Source: Paenibacillus sp. LHD-117 (GTDB lineage: Bacteria; Bacillota; Bacilli; Paenibacillales; Paenibacillaceae). Taken from it: DNA of 64,000 nucleotides. A model generated the notes under the pieces. It searched no databases. It worked only from the letters and a program-made list of their open reading frames with translations, and was not told the origin of the DNA. The position numbers were made by a program, and so were the translations under genes. Location: the NCBI RefSeq assembly GCF_030929555.1, contig NZ_JAVFVT010000029.1, positions 1-64,000 of the forward strand. Direction: 5' to 3'. The first letter of the stretch is position 1. Each line of letters opens with the position of its first letter. Below are positions 26,058 to 34,740 of the stretch, piece after piece.

Positions 26058-26768
26058 ATGAAACTTATGAATAAGGAACCATTGGCGATTGAGGTTGTCG
26101 GTGCGATACGGTCAGGCGATCCAGAGCGCTTGTCCAAGCTGCTCCAAGAGCATGAGGGGCTAGCGACGGCAGTAATTGAAACAAAGGGAATAAGCAGCAG
26201 TGGCATACGTTCGTTGCTGCATATTCTGACGGATTGGCCTGCGGACGTTCCCAATGGCGCATCGATGGCAAAGGTATTAATTGAAGCAGGGGCAGACGTA
26301 AATGCCAGGTTCGGGGGAACCCATTCGGAAACGCCTCTCCATTGGGCTGCGAGCTCGAACAGCGTCGAGGTGTTGGACGCATTGCTCGATGTCGGCGCGG
26401 AGATCGATGCGGATGGAGCGGTTATCGGCGGCGGAACGCCGTTAGACGATGCGGTAGCGTTCGGACAGTGGGATGCAGCGAACCGGCTCGTCGAGCGCGG
26501 AGCCGCCATGAAGCTGTGGAATGCCGCAGCCTTAGGCAGATTGGAATTTATTCAAACGTACTTCGCGGAAAACGGCAAACCGACGCAAGAAGAGATCACG
26601 CAGGCGTTCTGGCTGGCTTGCCATGGGGGACAGAGGAATACGGCGGAATTCCTGCTCGGGCACGGTGCCGATATCCATTGGGTCGGATATGACAAGCTGA
26701 CTCCGCTGGATGCGGCGCGACGAAGCGAAGCAGACGAATTGATCCGGTGGCTGGAATCGATCCAATAA
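26058..26768 (+). CDS. Ankyrin repeat protein
   Basis: 236 residues with about four ankyrin repeats, recognisable as AKVLIEAGADVNARFGG, TPLHWAASSNSVEVLDALL and AEFLLGHGADIHWVG. There is no signal peptide, so it is probably a cytoplasmic protein-binding scaffold. The ribosome-binding site is AGAGGGGTGC. It has its own terminator and no obvious partner among the neighbours, so its role cannot be inferred. Confidence 0.88.
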   Translation: MKLMNKEPLAIEVVGAIRSGDPERLSKLLQEHEGLATAVIETKGISSSGIRSLLHILTDWPADVPNGASMAKVLIEAGADVNARFGGTHSETPLHWAASSNSVEVLDALLDVGAEIDADGAVIGGGTPLDDAVAFGQWDAANRLVERGAAMKLWNAAALGRLEFIQTYFAENGKPTQEEITQAFWLACHGGQRNTAEFLLGHGADIHWVGYDKLTPLDAARRSEADELIRWLESIQ

Positions 26769-26811
26769 AGCAAGAAGAGGGCTCCTTTTGATGAGGAGCC
26801 CTCTTGCTTTG
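26768..26811 (+). terminator. Terminator of the ankyrin gene
   Basis: Stem GAGGGCTCC / GGAGCCCTC extended by GCAA/TTGC around a small bulge. The downstream T-tract is short. From here to 27055 (about 240 bp) I see no gene or clear site. Confidence 0.7.
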
Positions 26812-27055
26812 ACGGTGTTTTTAGATTGGTAACGTCGTGTATCCTGTCTCACTTCAAGTCATGAACGAAATGTGGTGGTTACGGACCGTAGTCTTTAGCA
26901 CAACCCCTCGCTTTACGAGTAGTGGATGAAATACTCTCCTTCAGATCCTTGCACCTGTTGGTCCAATGGAACTACACCTCTCTTGCACCGTCGATAATTA
27001 TGATGCCCGGATTCGAGCGTGTTATTCACAATAACTTAAAAAAATGTTTAGAACG

Positions 27056-27238
27056 TCATTTTGGCATTCGGATCCACTTGCGTTCATGGTTCGTATTTTC
27101 CGGGAATCGCTCGCCTTTATGCAGCTGTACCTTCTTCGGATGCTGGATACCCATGTGGTAGGAATTAACGCCAGTCTCTATATAGGTACCGTCGTTCGGC
27201 GCTCTGTCGCCTTGATTAAATATGGTAAACTCGCCCAT
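27056..27238 (-). CDS. YjzC family small protein
   Basis: 60 residues. The pattern FNQGDRAPNDGTYIETG ... PKKVQLHKGERFPENTNHER is characteristic of the YjzC-like family of short Bacillales proteins of unknown function. The start was moved to the ATG at 27238, which is preceded by GGAGGTGCG at good spacing. It is an isolated minus-strand gene between two plus-strand units. Confidence 0.85.
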   Translation of the reverse strand: MGEFTIFNQGDRAPNDGTYIETGVNSYHMGIQHPKKVQLHKGERFPENTNHERKWIRMPK

Positions 27239-27378
27239 GCTTTTTCGCACCTCCGTTAGATGAATAATCGGTTGGCCATGGCATGCGGGGATCAAGGGTA
27301 CATGCATGTCCATGGTTTAGTATGGTCCGTCGCGATGATTCGCATGATTAGCAGATAACGGTGGATCGGAATGGACAC

Positions 27379-27407
27379 TTGTCATGGCAAGTCAAATTTG
27401 ATATAGT
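27379..27407 (+). promoter_or_regulatory. rpsF operon promoter
   Basis: -35 TTGTCA (27379-27384), 17-bp spacer, -10 TATAGT (27402-27407). The leader of about 65 nt contains a hairpin CGAGCC CAA GGCTCG and a GGGGCCGTTAG segment. In B. subtilis the rpsF leader binds the S6:S18 complex, but I could not confirm that motif here. Confidence 0.7.
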
Positions 27408-27480
27408 ATAGAGATGCGAGCCCAAGGCTCGTTCCTTGCTCCATTCGTGGGGCCGTTAGTCCAAAAGGAGGTGAAACACT

Positions 27481-27765
27481 ATGCGCAAATATGAAGTGAT
27501 GTACATCATTCGTCCAGACGTCGAGCAAGAAAACGTTCAAGCTCTCGTCGAAAAATTTAATGGCATCATCTCCAATGGCGGAGAGGTCACTAAGTCTGAT
27601 GTGATCGGCAAACGCCGTCTTGCGTATGAGATCAACAAGCTTCGTGATGGGTACTTCGTACTGGTACATTTCAACGCAACGACTGAAGTTGTGAATGAAC
27701 TTGACCGTATCATGAAGATCCAAGACGAAGTTATTCGTTCGTTGATCGTCAGAGACGTAGCTTAA
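27481..27765 (+). CDS. rpsF: 30S ribosomal protein S6
   Basis: 94 residues. MRKYEVMYIIRPDVEQENVQ and the central KRRLAYEINKLRDGYFVL are diagnostic. It pairs with S18 on the small-subunit platform. The strong ribosome-binding site is AAAAGGAGGTG. First gene of the conserved rpsF-ssb-rpsR operon. Confidence 0.97.
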   Translation: MRKYEVMYIIRPDVEQENVQALVEKFNGIISNGGEVTKSDVIGKRRLAYEINKLRDGYFVLVHFNATTEVVNELDRIMKIQDEVIRSLIVRDVA

Positions 27766-27801
27766 GACTAGTCCACGCATGGGATATGGGAGGTCGATGA
27801 G

Positions 27802-28350
27802 ATGTTGAACCGTGTCATACTGATTGGCAGATTGACGAGAGATCCTGAGCTTCGTTATACGCCTGCAGGGGTTGCGGTCACGCAATTCACGCTGGCAGTA
27901 GACCGGCCATTCTCGTCTGGTCAAGGCGGAGAGCGCGAGCGCGAAGCGGATTTCATTCCAGTCGTCACTTGGCGCCAGCTGGCAGAAACCTGCGCTAACT
28001 ATTTACGCAAAGGCCGTCTAACGGCGGTTGAGGGTCGCATTCAAGTACGGAACTACGAGAACAACGAAGGAAAACGTGTGTATGTAACGGAAGTTATTGC
28101 AGACAATGTCCGGTTCTTGGAGTCCAATCGCGAAGGCGGAGCTCCGCGTGAAGAAGGCGGCGGCGGTGGATATGGCGGCGGCAATTCGGGTGGCGGATAT
28201 GGTGGAGGAAGCAACGCTGGCGGCGGCGGTGGCTCATCCTATGGCGGCGGAAGCCGTTCGGGTGGATCGCGTAACGACGGCGGCAACAGCGATCCGTTCA
28301 AGGATGACGGACGTCCAATCGACATTTCCGAAGATGATTTGCCATTTTAA
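27802..28350 (+). CDS. ssb: Single-stranded DNA-binding protein
   Basis: 182 residues. The N-terminal OB fold (MLNRVILIGRLTRDPELRYT through about residue 105) binds ssDNA as a tetramer. A glycine-rich disordered linker (about 110-165) follows, then the acidic tip DISEDDLPF, which recruits replication and repair proteins. Located between rpsF and rpsR, as in B. subtilis. Confidence 0.97.
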   Translation: MLNRVILIGRLTRDPELRYTPAGVAVTQFTLAVDRPFSSGQGGEREREADFIPVVTWRQLAETCANYLRKGRLTAVEGRIQVRNYENNEGKRVYVTEVIADNVRFLESNREGGAPREEGGGGGYGGGNSGGGYGGGSNAGGGGGSSYGGGSRSGGSRNDGGNSDPFKDDGRPIDISEDDLPF

Positions 28351-28377
28351 TTTTGAACGATAAGGAGGATGTACACC

Positions 28378-28662
28378 ATGGCTTTCAAACCAAGAGAGAA
28401 CGGCGGCGACGAGCGTCCAGAGCGTAAGTTCAGCGGACGTAAAGGCGGACGCAACAAACGTCGTAAAGTTTGTTTCTTCACTGTGAACAAAATTACTCAC
28501 ATTGACTATAAAGACACGGATCTGCTTAAGAAGTTTATTAGCGAGCGCGGCAAAATCTTGCCACGCCGCGTAACTGGCACAAGCGCGAAATACCAACGCT
28601 TGCTGACGATTGCGATTAAACGTTCCCGTCAGATCGCATTGCTGCCTTACACGACTGAATAG
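28378..28662 (+). CDS. rpsR: 30S ribosomal protein S18
   Basis: 94 residues from ATG 28378; an ATG nine nt upstream lies within the ribosome-binding site AAGGAGGATG. RRKVCFFTVNKITHIDYKD and the C-terminal KRSRQIALLPYT are typical. The N-terminal extension is longer and more charged than in E. coli, as in other Paenibacillaceae-like S18. A single cysteine in KVCFF suggests a C- form lacking the zinc motif. Confidence 0.96.
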   Translation: MAFKPRENGGDERPERKFSGRKGGRNKRRKVCFFTVNKITHIDYKDTDLLKKFISERGKILPRRVTGTSAKYQRLLTIAIKRSRQIALLPYTTE

Positions 28663-28685
28663 TTTGTGCAAGCGGCAAGAAAGAA

Positions 28686-28713
28686 GGGCCTTCCTCGGAA
28701 GGCTCTTTTTTTA
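28686..28713 (+). terminator. rpsF-ssb-rpsR terminator
   Basis: Stem GGGCCTTCC / GGAAGGCTC with a 2-nt apparent loop (opens to four in practice) followed by seven T residues. Confidence 0.9.
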
Positions 28714-28742
28714 TACGTAACGCAGAATAGGCTCGTAAGTAA

Positions 28743-28793
28743 AAAGGGCTGCTTAGCGAGGTCATACCCGACCTGCCGCTTAGCAGCCCTTGT
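28743..28793 (-). terminator. Terminator of the ktr pair
   Basis: Long stem AGGGCTGCTTAGCG / CGCTTAGCAGCCCT with one mismatch and an inner AGGTC / GACCT hairpin. On the minus strand it is followed by TTTTTAC, 21 bp after the transporter stop. Confidence 0.85.
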
Positions 28794-28813
28794 TGGTTTA
28801 AGAATGACCGAGA

Positions 28814-30205
28814 TCAACCAACAAGGATATGATCCTCGGGATAGCCGATTTTGGACGTTTGTTTTTTCTGCGACAACGCATAGGCGAGCGTAAGAGGGCC
28901 TAACCGGCCGATGAACATCGTAATCGAAACGATGATTTTTCCCGCGTCGGTCAACTCGCCGGTGAGCCCCGTCGATAATCCGGTCGTACTAAAGGCGGAG
29001 GTCGCTTCGAACAGCACTGCAAGGAAGTTGTCCTTCGCTACGTCTTCCGTAATCGTAAGCACCAGCGTGACGAACAAAACGAAAGCTAACGCCGCCATGA
29101 CGACTGCAAGCGCGCGCATGACGGACTCTGGCGAGATACGTCGTCCATAGGCATGGATTTGCCCGCCGCCTCTGAACGTCTGGATGGTCGACAGGATGAG
29201 TATGACGAGCGTATTCGTTTTGATACCGCCACCCGTGCCGCCCGATGCCGCGCCGATGAACATGAGTATAATGATGATGAACTGGGAAACGGCCAGCATG
29301 CTACCGATATCGATCGTATTATAACCTACGCTTCGCGGCGTCGTGCTCTGGAAGAGCGCGGCCAGAATACGCTCTCCTGTCGAGAGGTTGCCGAAGGTGT
29401 GGTGATTCCAACTCTCCAGCAGAAGGATGAGAAGGAAACCTACGATGATAAGAACGGCCGACGAGACCAGGACAACCTTCGAGTGCAGCGCCAGCTTCCG
29501 CCATGAACGCTTCCGGAGAACATCGAGAATGACGATATACCCGAGACCGCCTATGATAAACAACAGAATCATGGTGATGTTGACAACCGGATCGCCTACG
29601 AATCGGCTCAGGCTATCGGGCCATAACGCGAATCCCGCATTATTGAAAGCCGAGACGGAATGGAACAAGGCATAATAAGCGGCGCGCCCGAGTCCCAGTT
29701 CGCTTTCCCAATGAAGCGTCAGAATGAGCGTGGCGATCGATTCGAATACGAAAACGATTAGAACCATGTAAAGCGATAACCGGACCAAACCTCGAGCGGA
29801 CGTTGACTGTGTCGTCTGCTGAATGATGAGCCGCTGCTTGAGTCCGATCTTCTTGCCAAGCAAGATGGCAACCATGACTCCCAGGGTCATGAAGCCGATG
29901 CCTCCGACCTGAATTAGACACATAATAATGATTTGTCCCGCTAACGAGTAAGTCGAGCCGGTGTCCACGACGACAAGTCCGTTCACGCACACGGCCGATA
30001 CGGAGGTGAACAGCGCGTCGAGCAGCCCGACGGACTTGCCGTTGCTCGAGGAGAACGGCATACTGAGCAGAATCGCCCCAACCCAAATAAGTCCGAAGAA
30101 GACGATCGTAATCAGCTGCGGCGGACTAATATTGTTTTTTAATCGGTTAATGACTCGTTCTAGAATCGGCAGATCCGATTGCCTAGGGCGTCTAAGCACG
30201 TTCAT
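28814..30205 (-). CDS. ktrB: K+ uptake channel subunit, KtrB/TrkH family
   Basis: 463 residues with the four repeated membrane-pore-membrane units of the Trk/Ktr/HKT superfamily. Selectivity-filter segments visible are CVNGL, SAFNNAGF, TTPRSVGYN and FSTTGLST. It forms the Na+/K+ channel part, gated by the cytoplasmic KtrA/C ring encoded just upstream, with which it overlaps by 14 bp. KtrB versus KtrD cannot be decided from sequence alone. Confidence 0.92.
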   Translation of the reverse strand: MNVLRRPRQSDLPILERVINRLKNNISPPQLITIVFFGLIWVGAILLSMPFSSSNGKSVGLLDALFTSVSAVCVNGLVVVDTGSTYSLAGQIIIMCLIQVGGIGFMTLGVMVAILLGKKIGLKQRLIIQQTTQSTSARGLVRLSLYMVLIVFVFESIATLILTLHWESELGLGRAAYYALFHSVSAFNNAGFALWPDSLSRFVGDPVVNITMILLFIIGGLGYIVILDVLRKRSWRKLALHSKVVLVSSAVLIIVGFLLILLLESWNHHTFGNLSTGERILAALFQSTTPRSVGYNTIDIGSMLAVSQFIIIILMFIGAASGGTGGGIKTNTLVILILSTIQTFRGGGQIHAYGRRISPESVMRALAVVMAALAFVLFVTLVLTITEDVAKDNFLAVLFEATSAFSTTGLSTGLTGELTDAGKIIVSITMFIGRLGPLTLAYALSQKKQTSKIGYPEDHILVG

Positions 30206-30854
30206 AATCGTTCTCTAGCTCCCGAATATCGTCGTTGCTGCCGATAATAAGCAACACGTCTCCAGTTTGGATGGCGTCTTCCGCTTTCGGTGAAACATTA
30301 ATGCGGTCACCCGTCTTAATGGCCATGATCGTGCAGCCGTAACGGGCGCGAATATTCAATTCTTTCAGAGACAACCCATTCATGGCGGGAGGAGCTGCGA
30401 TTTCCGCTAGATTATAGTCGGGCGAAAGCTCAATGTAATCGATCAGATTGTCCGAACTGAGCTGATTGCCGAGGCGTATGCCCATATCGCGCTCCGGGTA
30501 AATGACATGATCCGCGCCGATCTTGTTGAGCACGTTGCCGTGCATTTCGTTGCGCGCTTTGGCCGTTACCTTCGGGACCTTTAATTCTTTCAAGAGCAAT
30601 GTCGTCAAAATGCTAGCTTGCAAGTCATCTCCGATCGCTACGACCGCATGGGTGAAGTTGCTGGCGCCAAGCTCGCGAAGCACGGATTCGTCGGTGCAAT
30701 CAGCCTGCAGGGCGTGAGTCGCAATCGGCGCCATCTCTTGGACGAGCTGTTCGTTCTTGTCGACCGCAAGCACCTCGTGCCCGTTGCTGACGAGCGTGCG
30801 AGTCAAGCTGGATCCGAATCGCCCGAGTCCGATCACCATAAATTGTTTTTTCAA
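30192..30854 (-). CDS. ktrA: K+ uptake regulatory subunit, KtrA/KtrC family
   Basis: 220 residues. An RCK-N (Rossmann) domain with the nucleotide motif VIGLGRFGSSL is followed by an RCK-C domain (about 140-215). It forms the octameric ATP/ADP-binding ring; the C domain of this family can bind cyclic di-AMP in Firmicutes, which fits with gdpP in the same window. The first gene of the pair, on the minus strand. I found no ydaO-type riboswitch in the short region upstream (30855-30941). KtrA versus KtrC is unresolved. Confidence 0.92.
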   Translation of the reverse strand: MKKQFMVIGLGRFGSSLTRTLVSNGHEVLAVDKNEQLVQEMAPIATHALQADCTDESVLRELGASNFTHAVVAIGDDLQASILTTLLLKELKVPKVTAKARNEMHGNVLNKIGADHVIYPERDMGIRLGNQLSSDNLIDYIELSPDYNLAEIAAPPAMNGLSLKELNIRARYGCTIMAIKTGDRINVSPKAEDAIQTGDVLLIIGSNDDIRELENDYERA

Positions 30855-30941
30855 GAGCTCACATCCTATCTTGAATTCAAGAGTATCGTCCCTGAAACTT
30901 TTGCTATAGATGAACTGTGTAACATGATAGGGAACAATTGG

Positions 30942-31199
30942 TTATTTGTCAAAGGGATTCAAGGGACTTCGCTCGCGGTTTACGATCTTTACGTATTCCC
31001 GGGGGAGATAGGGGGTACGAAGCTGACCTGATTCGACGGAATCGAGAGAAGAATAGTTCCGGTAAGAACCGCCGGGAACAGGCGACTTCATGACGTAATG
31101 GCTTCGATTCTCTTGAATCATGCGGTTCAGCCAAGACCCTGAAGCCAGCATGAAACTAAAGAGAAGCGCGCAGATCAGCCATTTGGAACGCAGCTGCAT
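30942..31199 (-). CDS. Small hypothetical protein with one membrane segment
   Basis: 85 residues. The N-terminus MQLRSKWLICALLFSFMLAS is a short basic stretch plus a hydrophobic helix (signal anchor or signal peptide). The remainder is polar with a Pro/Tyr/Ser-rich middle. The start was set at ATG 31199, after AAGGAGTG; the upstream GTG at 31208 lies inside that site. I do not recognise the family. A good ribosome-binding site and coding-like composition support it as real. Confidence 0.6.
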   Translation of the reverse strand: MQLRSKWLICALLFSFMLASGSWLNRMIQENRSHYVMKSPVPGGSYRNYSSLDSVESGQLRTPYLPREYVKIVNRERSPLNPFDK

Positions 31200-31270
31200 G
31201 GCAATCACTCCTTATAGATTAGAGTAATCCCCTTACCGCGGTCATTTCATTCGGAAAGCAAGCCGGAATT

Positions 31271-31300
31271 TTGACAAAAATGACTCCTCCGGGCTATAAT
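31271..31300 (+). promoter_or_regulatory. Mrp operon promoter, consensus sigma-A
   Basis: Perfect -35 TTGACA (31271-31276) and perfect -10 TATAAT (31295-31300) at 18-bp spacing. The start point would be about 31307, giving a leader of about 210 nt before mrpA. Confidence 0.85.
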
Positions 31301-31368
31301 GGATGTGATTTTGAGGACGGAGAAAGCCTTGTACGTATTCCGAATTTCATATGATGCAACAATCGGAG

Positions 31369-31396
31369 GAGCCTGCCAACGCGGGCTCTTTTTGCC
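31369..31396 (+). terminator. Intrinsic terminator inside the Mrp operon leader
   Basis: Stem GAGCC / GGCTC (extendable) with TCTTTTTGCCTTTTTT following. It lies about 62 nt into the transcript and 124 nt before mrpA, so most transcripts could stop here unless it is suppressed. The 31307-31370 segment could hold an alternative fold; I do not recognise a riboswitch class. Confidence 0.65.
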
Positions 31397-31519
31397 TTTT
31401 TTCGGTGACTGGCGGTTTGAAGTTGACGCGAGAGTATGAGCATAACTCCCATAAGCTGGCATTAGCGAAGTGTGCCTTGGCCATACTAAGGGAGATAGAC
31501 GGATCAAGGAGGATCGAGT

Positions 31520-34399
31520 GTGTCTGCTATTCATATCGTTATTATTTTGCCTTTTCTTTTCACTTTGTGCGGACCGCTCTTGAATAAAGGGATAAACCGT
31601 ATTCATATGGGCTGGCTGATGCTTCCGCTGCCGGCCATGTTATTCGCTTATCTGCTAAGCTGCATTCCTGCGGTGAAGGAAGGGGAATTCTTGCAAGGCT
31701 CCATCCCGTGGATCCCATCGCTCGGCATTGACTTTACCGTATACGTCGATGGGCTAGGCTTGCTGTTCGGCTTGATGATTACAGGCATCGGCGCGCTCGT
31801 GATCCTCTATTCGATCTATTACTTGGATAAGCGTAAAGAGAAGCTTCAGAACTTTTATGTTTATCTCATGTTGTTTATGGGCGCGATGCTGGGGCTGGTC
31901 TTATCCGATAACGTGATGGTATTGTACGGCTTCTGGGAGCTGACCAGCATTTCGTCGTTCCTGTTGATCGCCTTCTGGGATAAACGCGAGAGATCCAGGT
32001 ACGGGGCGCTCAAGTCGATGGTCATTACCGTCGGCGGAGGTCTTGCGATGTTCGCGGGTTTCGTGCTGCTTTACGTCATCTCCGGCACGTTCAGTATCAG
32101 GGAGCTGATAGGCGACGCATCCGGGATTGCGGCACATGATTTGTTCGTGCCGGCGATGCTGCTCATCCTGCTCGGAGCGTTCACGAAGTCGGCGCAGTTC
32201 CCGTTCCATATTTGGCTGCCGGACGCGATGGAAGCGCCGACACCGATCAGCGCCTATCTCCATTCGGCGACGATGGTGAAGGCGGGCATCTATCTGGTCG
32301 CCCGGCTCAGTCCGGTGTTCGCGGGACAATCCATCTGGCTATGGACGGTATCGGGCATCGGTATCTTGACGCTCGTCTACGGCTCATACCGGGCGATGAA
32401 GCAGACCGACCTGAAGGCGATGCTCGCATTCTCGACGATCAGCCAATTGGGCCTCATCATGAGCTTGTTCGGATTCGGATCGGCTGCGGCGTTCTATACG
32501 GGCACGAACCAATATCTGTTCTTCACGAAAGCAACGACGGCGGCCATCTTCCACATGATCAATCATGCAACCTTCAAAGGAGCGTTGTTCATGACGGTCG
32601 GCATCGTCGACCATGAGACCGGCACGCGGGATATCCGCAAGCTCGGCGGGCTGATGGCCATTATGCCGATCACCTTCACGATTGCGATCATCGGAACCTT
32701 CTCGATGGCGGGGATTCCACCGTTCAATGGGTTTCTGAGCAAGGAGATGTTTTTTACGGCGCTGCTGAACATACGTGAAATGAACCTGGCCGGCATGAAC
32801 ACCTGGGGGGCGCTGTTTCCGATCGTCGCGTGGGCAGCCAGCGTCTTCACGTTCGCGTACAGCTTGCTGCTCGTCTTCCGCACGTTCGGCGGGAAACCGC
32901 AATTCGGGAAGCTGGAGAAGCAGCCGCATGAGGCGACGCTTGGATTGTTGTTGCCTCCGGTCGTGCTCGCTTCGCTCGTCGTCGTATTCGGCCTCTTCCC
33001 GAATCTGCTGTCTTATTCGATTATCGAACCCGCGATGGCGGCGGTTCATCCGAGCGGACTGCTGCCGAACGAGCAATTTAGCGTATCGATCCATCTCTGG
33101 CATGGCTGGACGACGGAATTGTATATGACGATGGCCGTTGCCGCGGCGGGCATCGCCTTGTTCGCCATGCACCGCCGCGCCGGATGGCTGAGCCGGCCGC
33201 TGCTGAAGCGGGCATCGCTGAACGGCATGTACGACAAAGGATTGCGCATGCTGGATGCTGGCTCCAACCGGCTGACGAGAACGTACATGACGGGCTCGAT
33301 TCGTCATTATCTGATTTATATTTTCGTATTCATCGTGTTGTCGCTGGGGACTATGCTGTTCATGGAGGGGGGATTTGCGTTTGATGCAGCTGGGTTCGCG
33401 GACACCTCGTTCTACGAAGTCGTGATTATCATCGCGCTAATGCTGTCGACGCTGGCCGTTCCGTTCACGTACTCCCGGCTCATCGCGATCATTCTGACGG
33501 GGATGTCCGGGTATATGGTCACACTATTCTTCGTCATCTTCCGGGCGCCGGATCTGGCGCTTACCCAGATGATCGTGGAAACGGTGTCCGTTGCGCTGTT
33601 CTTGTTATGCTTCTACCATCTTCCTAAGTTGAAAAAGGAAGTCGTCAAACTGCCCTTCAAGCTATGGAATCTGCTTATTGCGGTTTCGGTCGGCACGGTG
33701 ATGACGTTGATTGCGTTAAGCGCGACCAGCAGCCGGTCGTTCGAGTCGATTTCGCATTATTTCCTGGAAAATAGCTACAAGCTGGCCGGCGGCAAAAACG
33801 TCGTCAACGTCATTCTCGTCGATTTTCGCGGATTCGATACGATGCTGGAGATCATCGTGCTCGGCATCGCGTCGTACGGCATCTATTCACTGATCAAGCT
33901 GAAGCTCAAGGGGGACGAAGAAGAGGGTCTGCGGCCGCCAAGCTCTTCCGAGATGAAGTATGACGTCTATGCGGGCATCCGGAGCAACGACGTTATTCTG
34001 CGAACGATCGCCAAGCTAGCAATCATCTTGATCCTGTTATACTCGCTGTACTTGTTCTACATGGGACACCATCATCCGGGCGGAGGGTTCATCGGAGCGC
34101 TGATGGCATCGGGGGCGCTTCTTCTTATGGCGATGTCTTTCGGCATGGATCGATTGCACCGGATGATACCGATCGACTTCAAAAAGCTGACGGCGGCAGG
34201 CATAGCGATTGCCTTGCTCACCGGAACGGGATCGTTCTTGTTCGACGCTCCGTTCCTCAGCCATACGTTCGATTACTTCGAAATTCCGCTCATCGGGGAG
34301 CTGGAGCTGGCGACGGCGACGCTGTTCGACCTTGGCGTCTATTTGACGGTGATCGGCGTCGCATCGACGATTATTTTCACGATTGGGGGGGATAAGTAA
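31520..34399 (+). CDS. mrpA: Mrp Na+/H+ antiporter, fused subunits A and B
   Basis: 959 residues. Residues 1 to about 800 match MrpA, with NuoL-like transmembrane antiporter helices (FWELTSISSFLLIAFW, HIWLPDAMEAPTPISAYLHS-type TM loop) and a C-terminal MrpA extension. From about 813, RSNDVILRTIAKLAIILILL and GHHHPGGGFIGALMASGALL match MrpB, a separate 140-residue protein in B. subtilis. Thus A and B are one polypeptide. The start is GTG after AAGGAGG. It is the first gene of a seven-function mrp operon; the complex exchanges Na+ for H+ in alkaline pH and Na+ resistance. Confidence 0.95.
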   Translation: MSAIHIVIILPFLFTLCGPLLNKGINRIHMGWLMLPLPAMLFAYLLSCIPAVKEGEFLQGSIPWIPSLGIDFTVYVDGLGLLFGLMITGIGALVILYSIYYLDKRKEKLQNFYVYLMLFMGAMLGLVLSDNVMVLYGFWELTSISSFLLIAFWDKRERSRYGALKSMVITVGGGLAMFAGFVLLYVISGTFSIRELIGDASGIAAHDLFVPAMLLILLGAFTKSAQFPFHIWLPDAMEAPTPISAYLHSATMVKAGIYLVARLSPVFAGQSIWLWTVSGIGILTLVYGSYRAMKQTDLKAMLAFSTISQLGLIMSLFGFGSAAAFYTGTNQYLFFTKATTAAIFHMINHATFKGALFMTVGIVDHETGTRDIRKLGGLMAIMPITFTIAIIGTFSMAGIPPFNGFLSKEMFFTALLNIREMNLAGMNTWGALFPIVAWAASVFTFAYSLLLVFRTFGGKPQFGKLEKQPHEATLGLLLPPVVLASLVVVFGLFPNLLSYSIIEPAMAAVHPSGLLPNEQFSVSIHLWHGWTTELYMTMAVAAAGIALFAMHRRAGWLSRPLLKRASLNGMYDKGLRMLDAGSNRLTRTYMTGSIRHYLIYIFVFIVLSLGTMLFMEGGFAFDAAGFADTSFYEVVIIIALMLSTLAVPFTYSRLIAIILTGMSGYMVTLFFVIFRAPDLALTQMIVETVSVALFLLCFYHLPKLKKEVVKLPFKLWNLLIAVSVGTVMTLIALSATSSRSFESISHYFLENSYKLAGGKNVVNVILVDFRGFDTMLEIIVLGIASYGIYSLIKLKLKGDEEEGLRPPSSSEMKYDVYAGIRSNDVILRTIAKLAIILILLYSLYLFYMGHHHPGGGFIGALMASGALLLMAMSFGMDRLHRMIPIDFKKLTAAGIAIALLTGTGSFLFDAPFLSHTFDYFEIPLIGELELATATLFDLGVYLTVIGVASTIIFTIGGDK

Positions 34400-34401
34400 C
34401 G

Positions 34402-34740
34402 ATGGAGCTGTATATGTCCTTGGCGATCGGCGTGCTGTTCACGGTCGGCGTCTATCTGATTCTATCGAAGAGCTTGCTCCGAATCGTGCTCGGCACATCG
34501 TTCCTGACGCATGGCGTACATCTGCTGCTGCTCACGATGTCGAGACTGAAATCGGGCGCTCCCCCGCTGCTCGGAGAGAAGGCGGGCGCGTACGTGGATC
34601 CGCTGCCGCAAGCGTTAATCCTGACCTCGATCGTCATCAGCTTCGGCGTGACGTCATTCTTGCTCGTGCTCGCGTACAAAGCTTACCAAAAGCTTGGAAC
34701 CGACGACATGGAGCAGCTAAGGGGGGGCGAGAATGAATAA
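34402..34740 (+). CDS. mrpC: Mrp antiporter subunit C
   Basis: 112 residues, NuoK-like, three transmembrane segments (LAIGVLFTVGVYLILSKSLL; LGTSFLTHGVHLLLL; ALILTSIVISFGVTSFLLVL). The start is 2 bp after mrpA, and the end overlaps mrpD by 8 bp. Essential small subunit of the Mrp complex. Confidence 0.95.
   Translation: MELYMSLAIGVLFTVGVYLILSKSLLRIVLGTSFLTHGVHLLLLTMSRLKSGAPPLLGEKAGAYVDPLPQALILTSIVISFGVTSFLLVLAYKAYQKLGTDDMEQLRGGENE

Noticed and set aside
26922..27161. Plus-strand reading frames around 27 kb
   Set aside because: They overlap the YjzC gene on the other strand and show no motif or ribosome-binding site.
30855..30941. c-di-AMP (ydaO) riboswitch upstream of ktrA
   Set aside because: The gap is too short and has no ydaO-like structure or terminator.
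30990..31005. Possible Noc-binding site (TATTCCCGGGGGAG)
   Set aside because: Only part of the ATTTCCCGGGAAAT consensus matches, and it lies in coding DNA; a single weak hit is not evidence.
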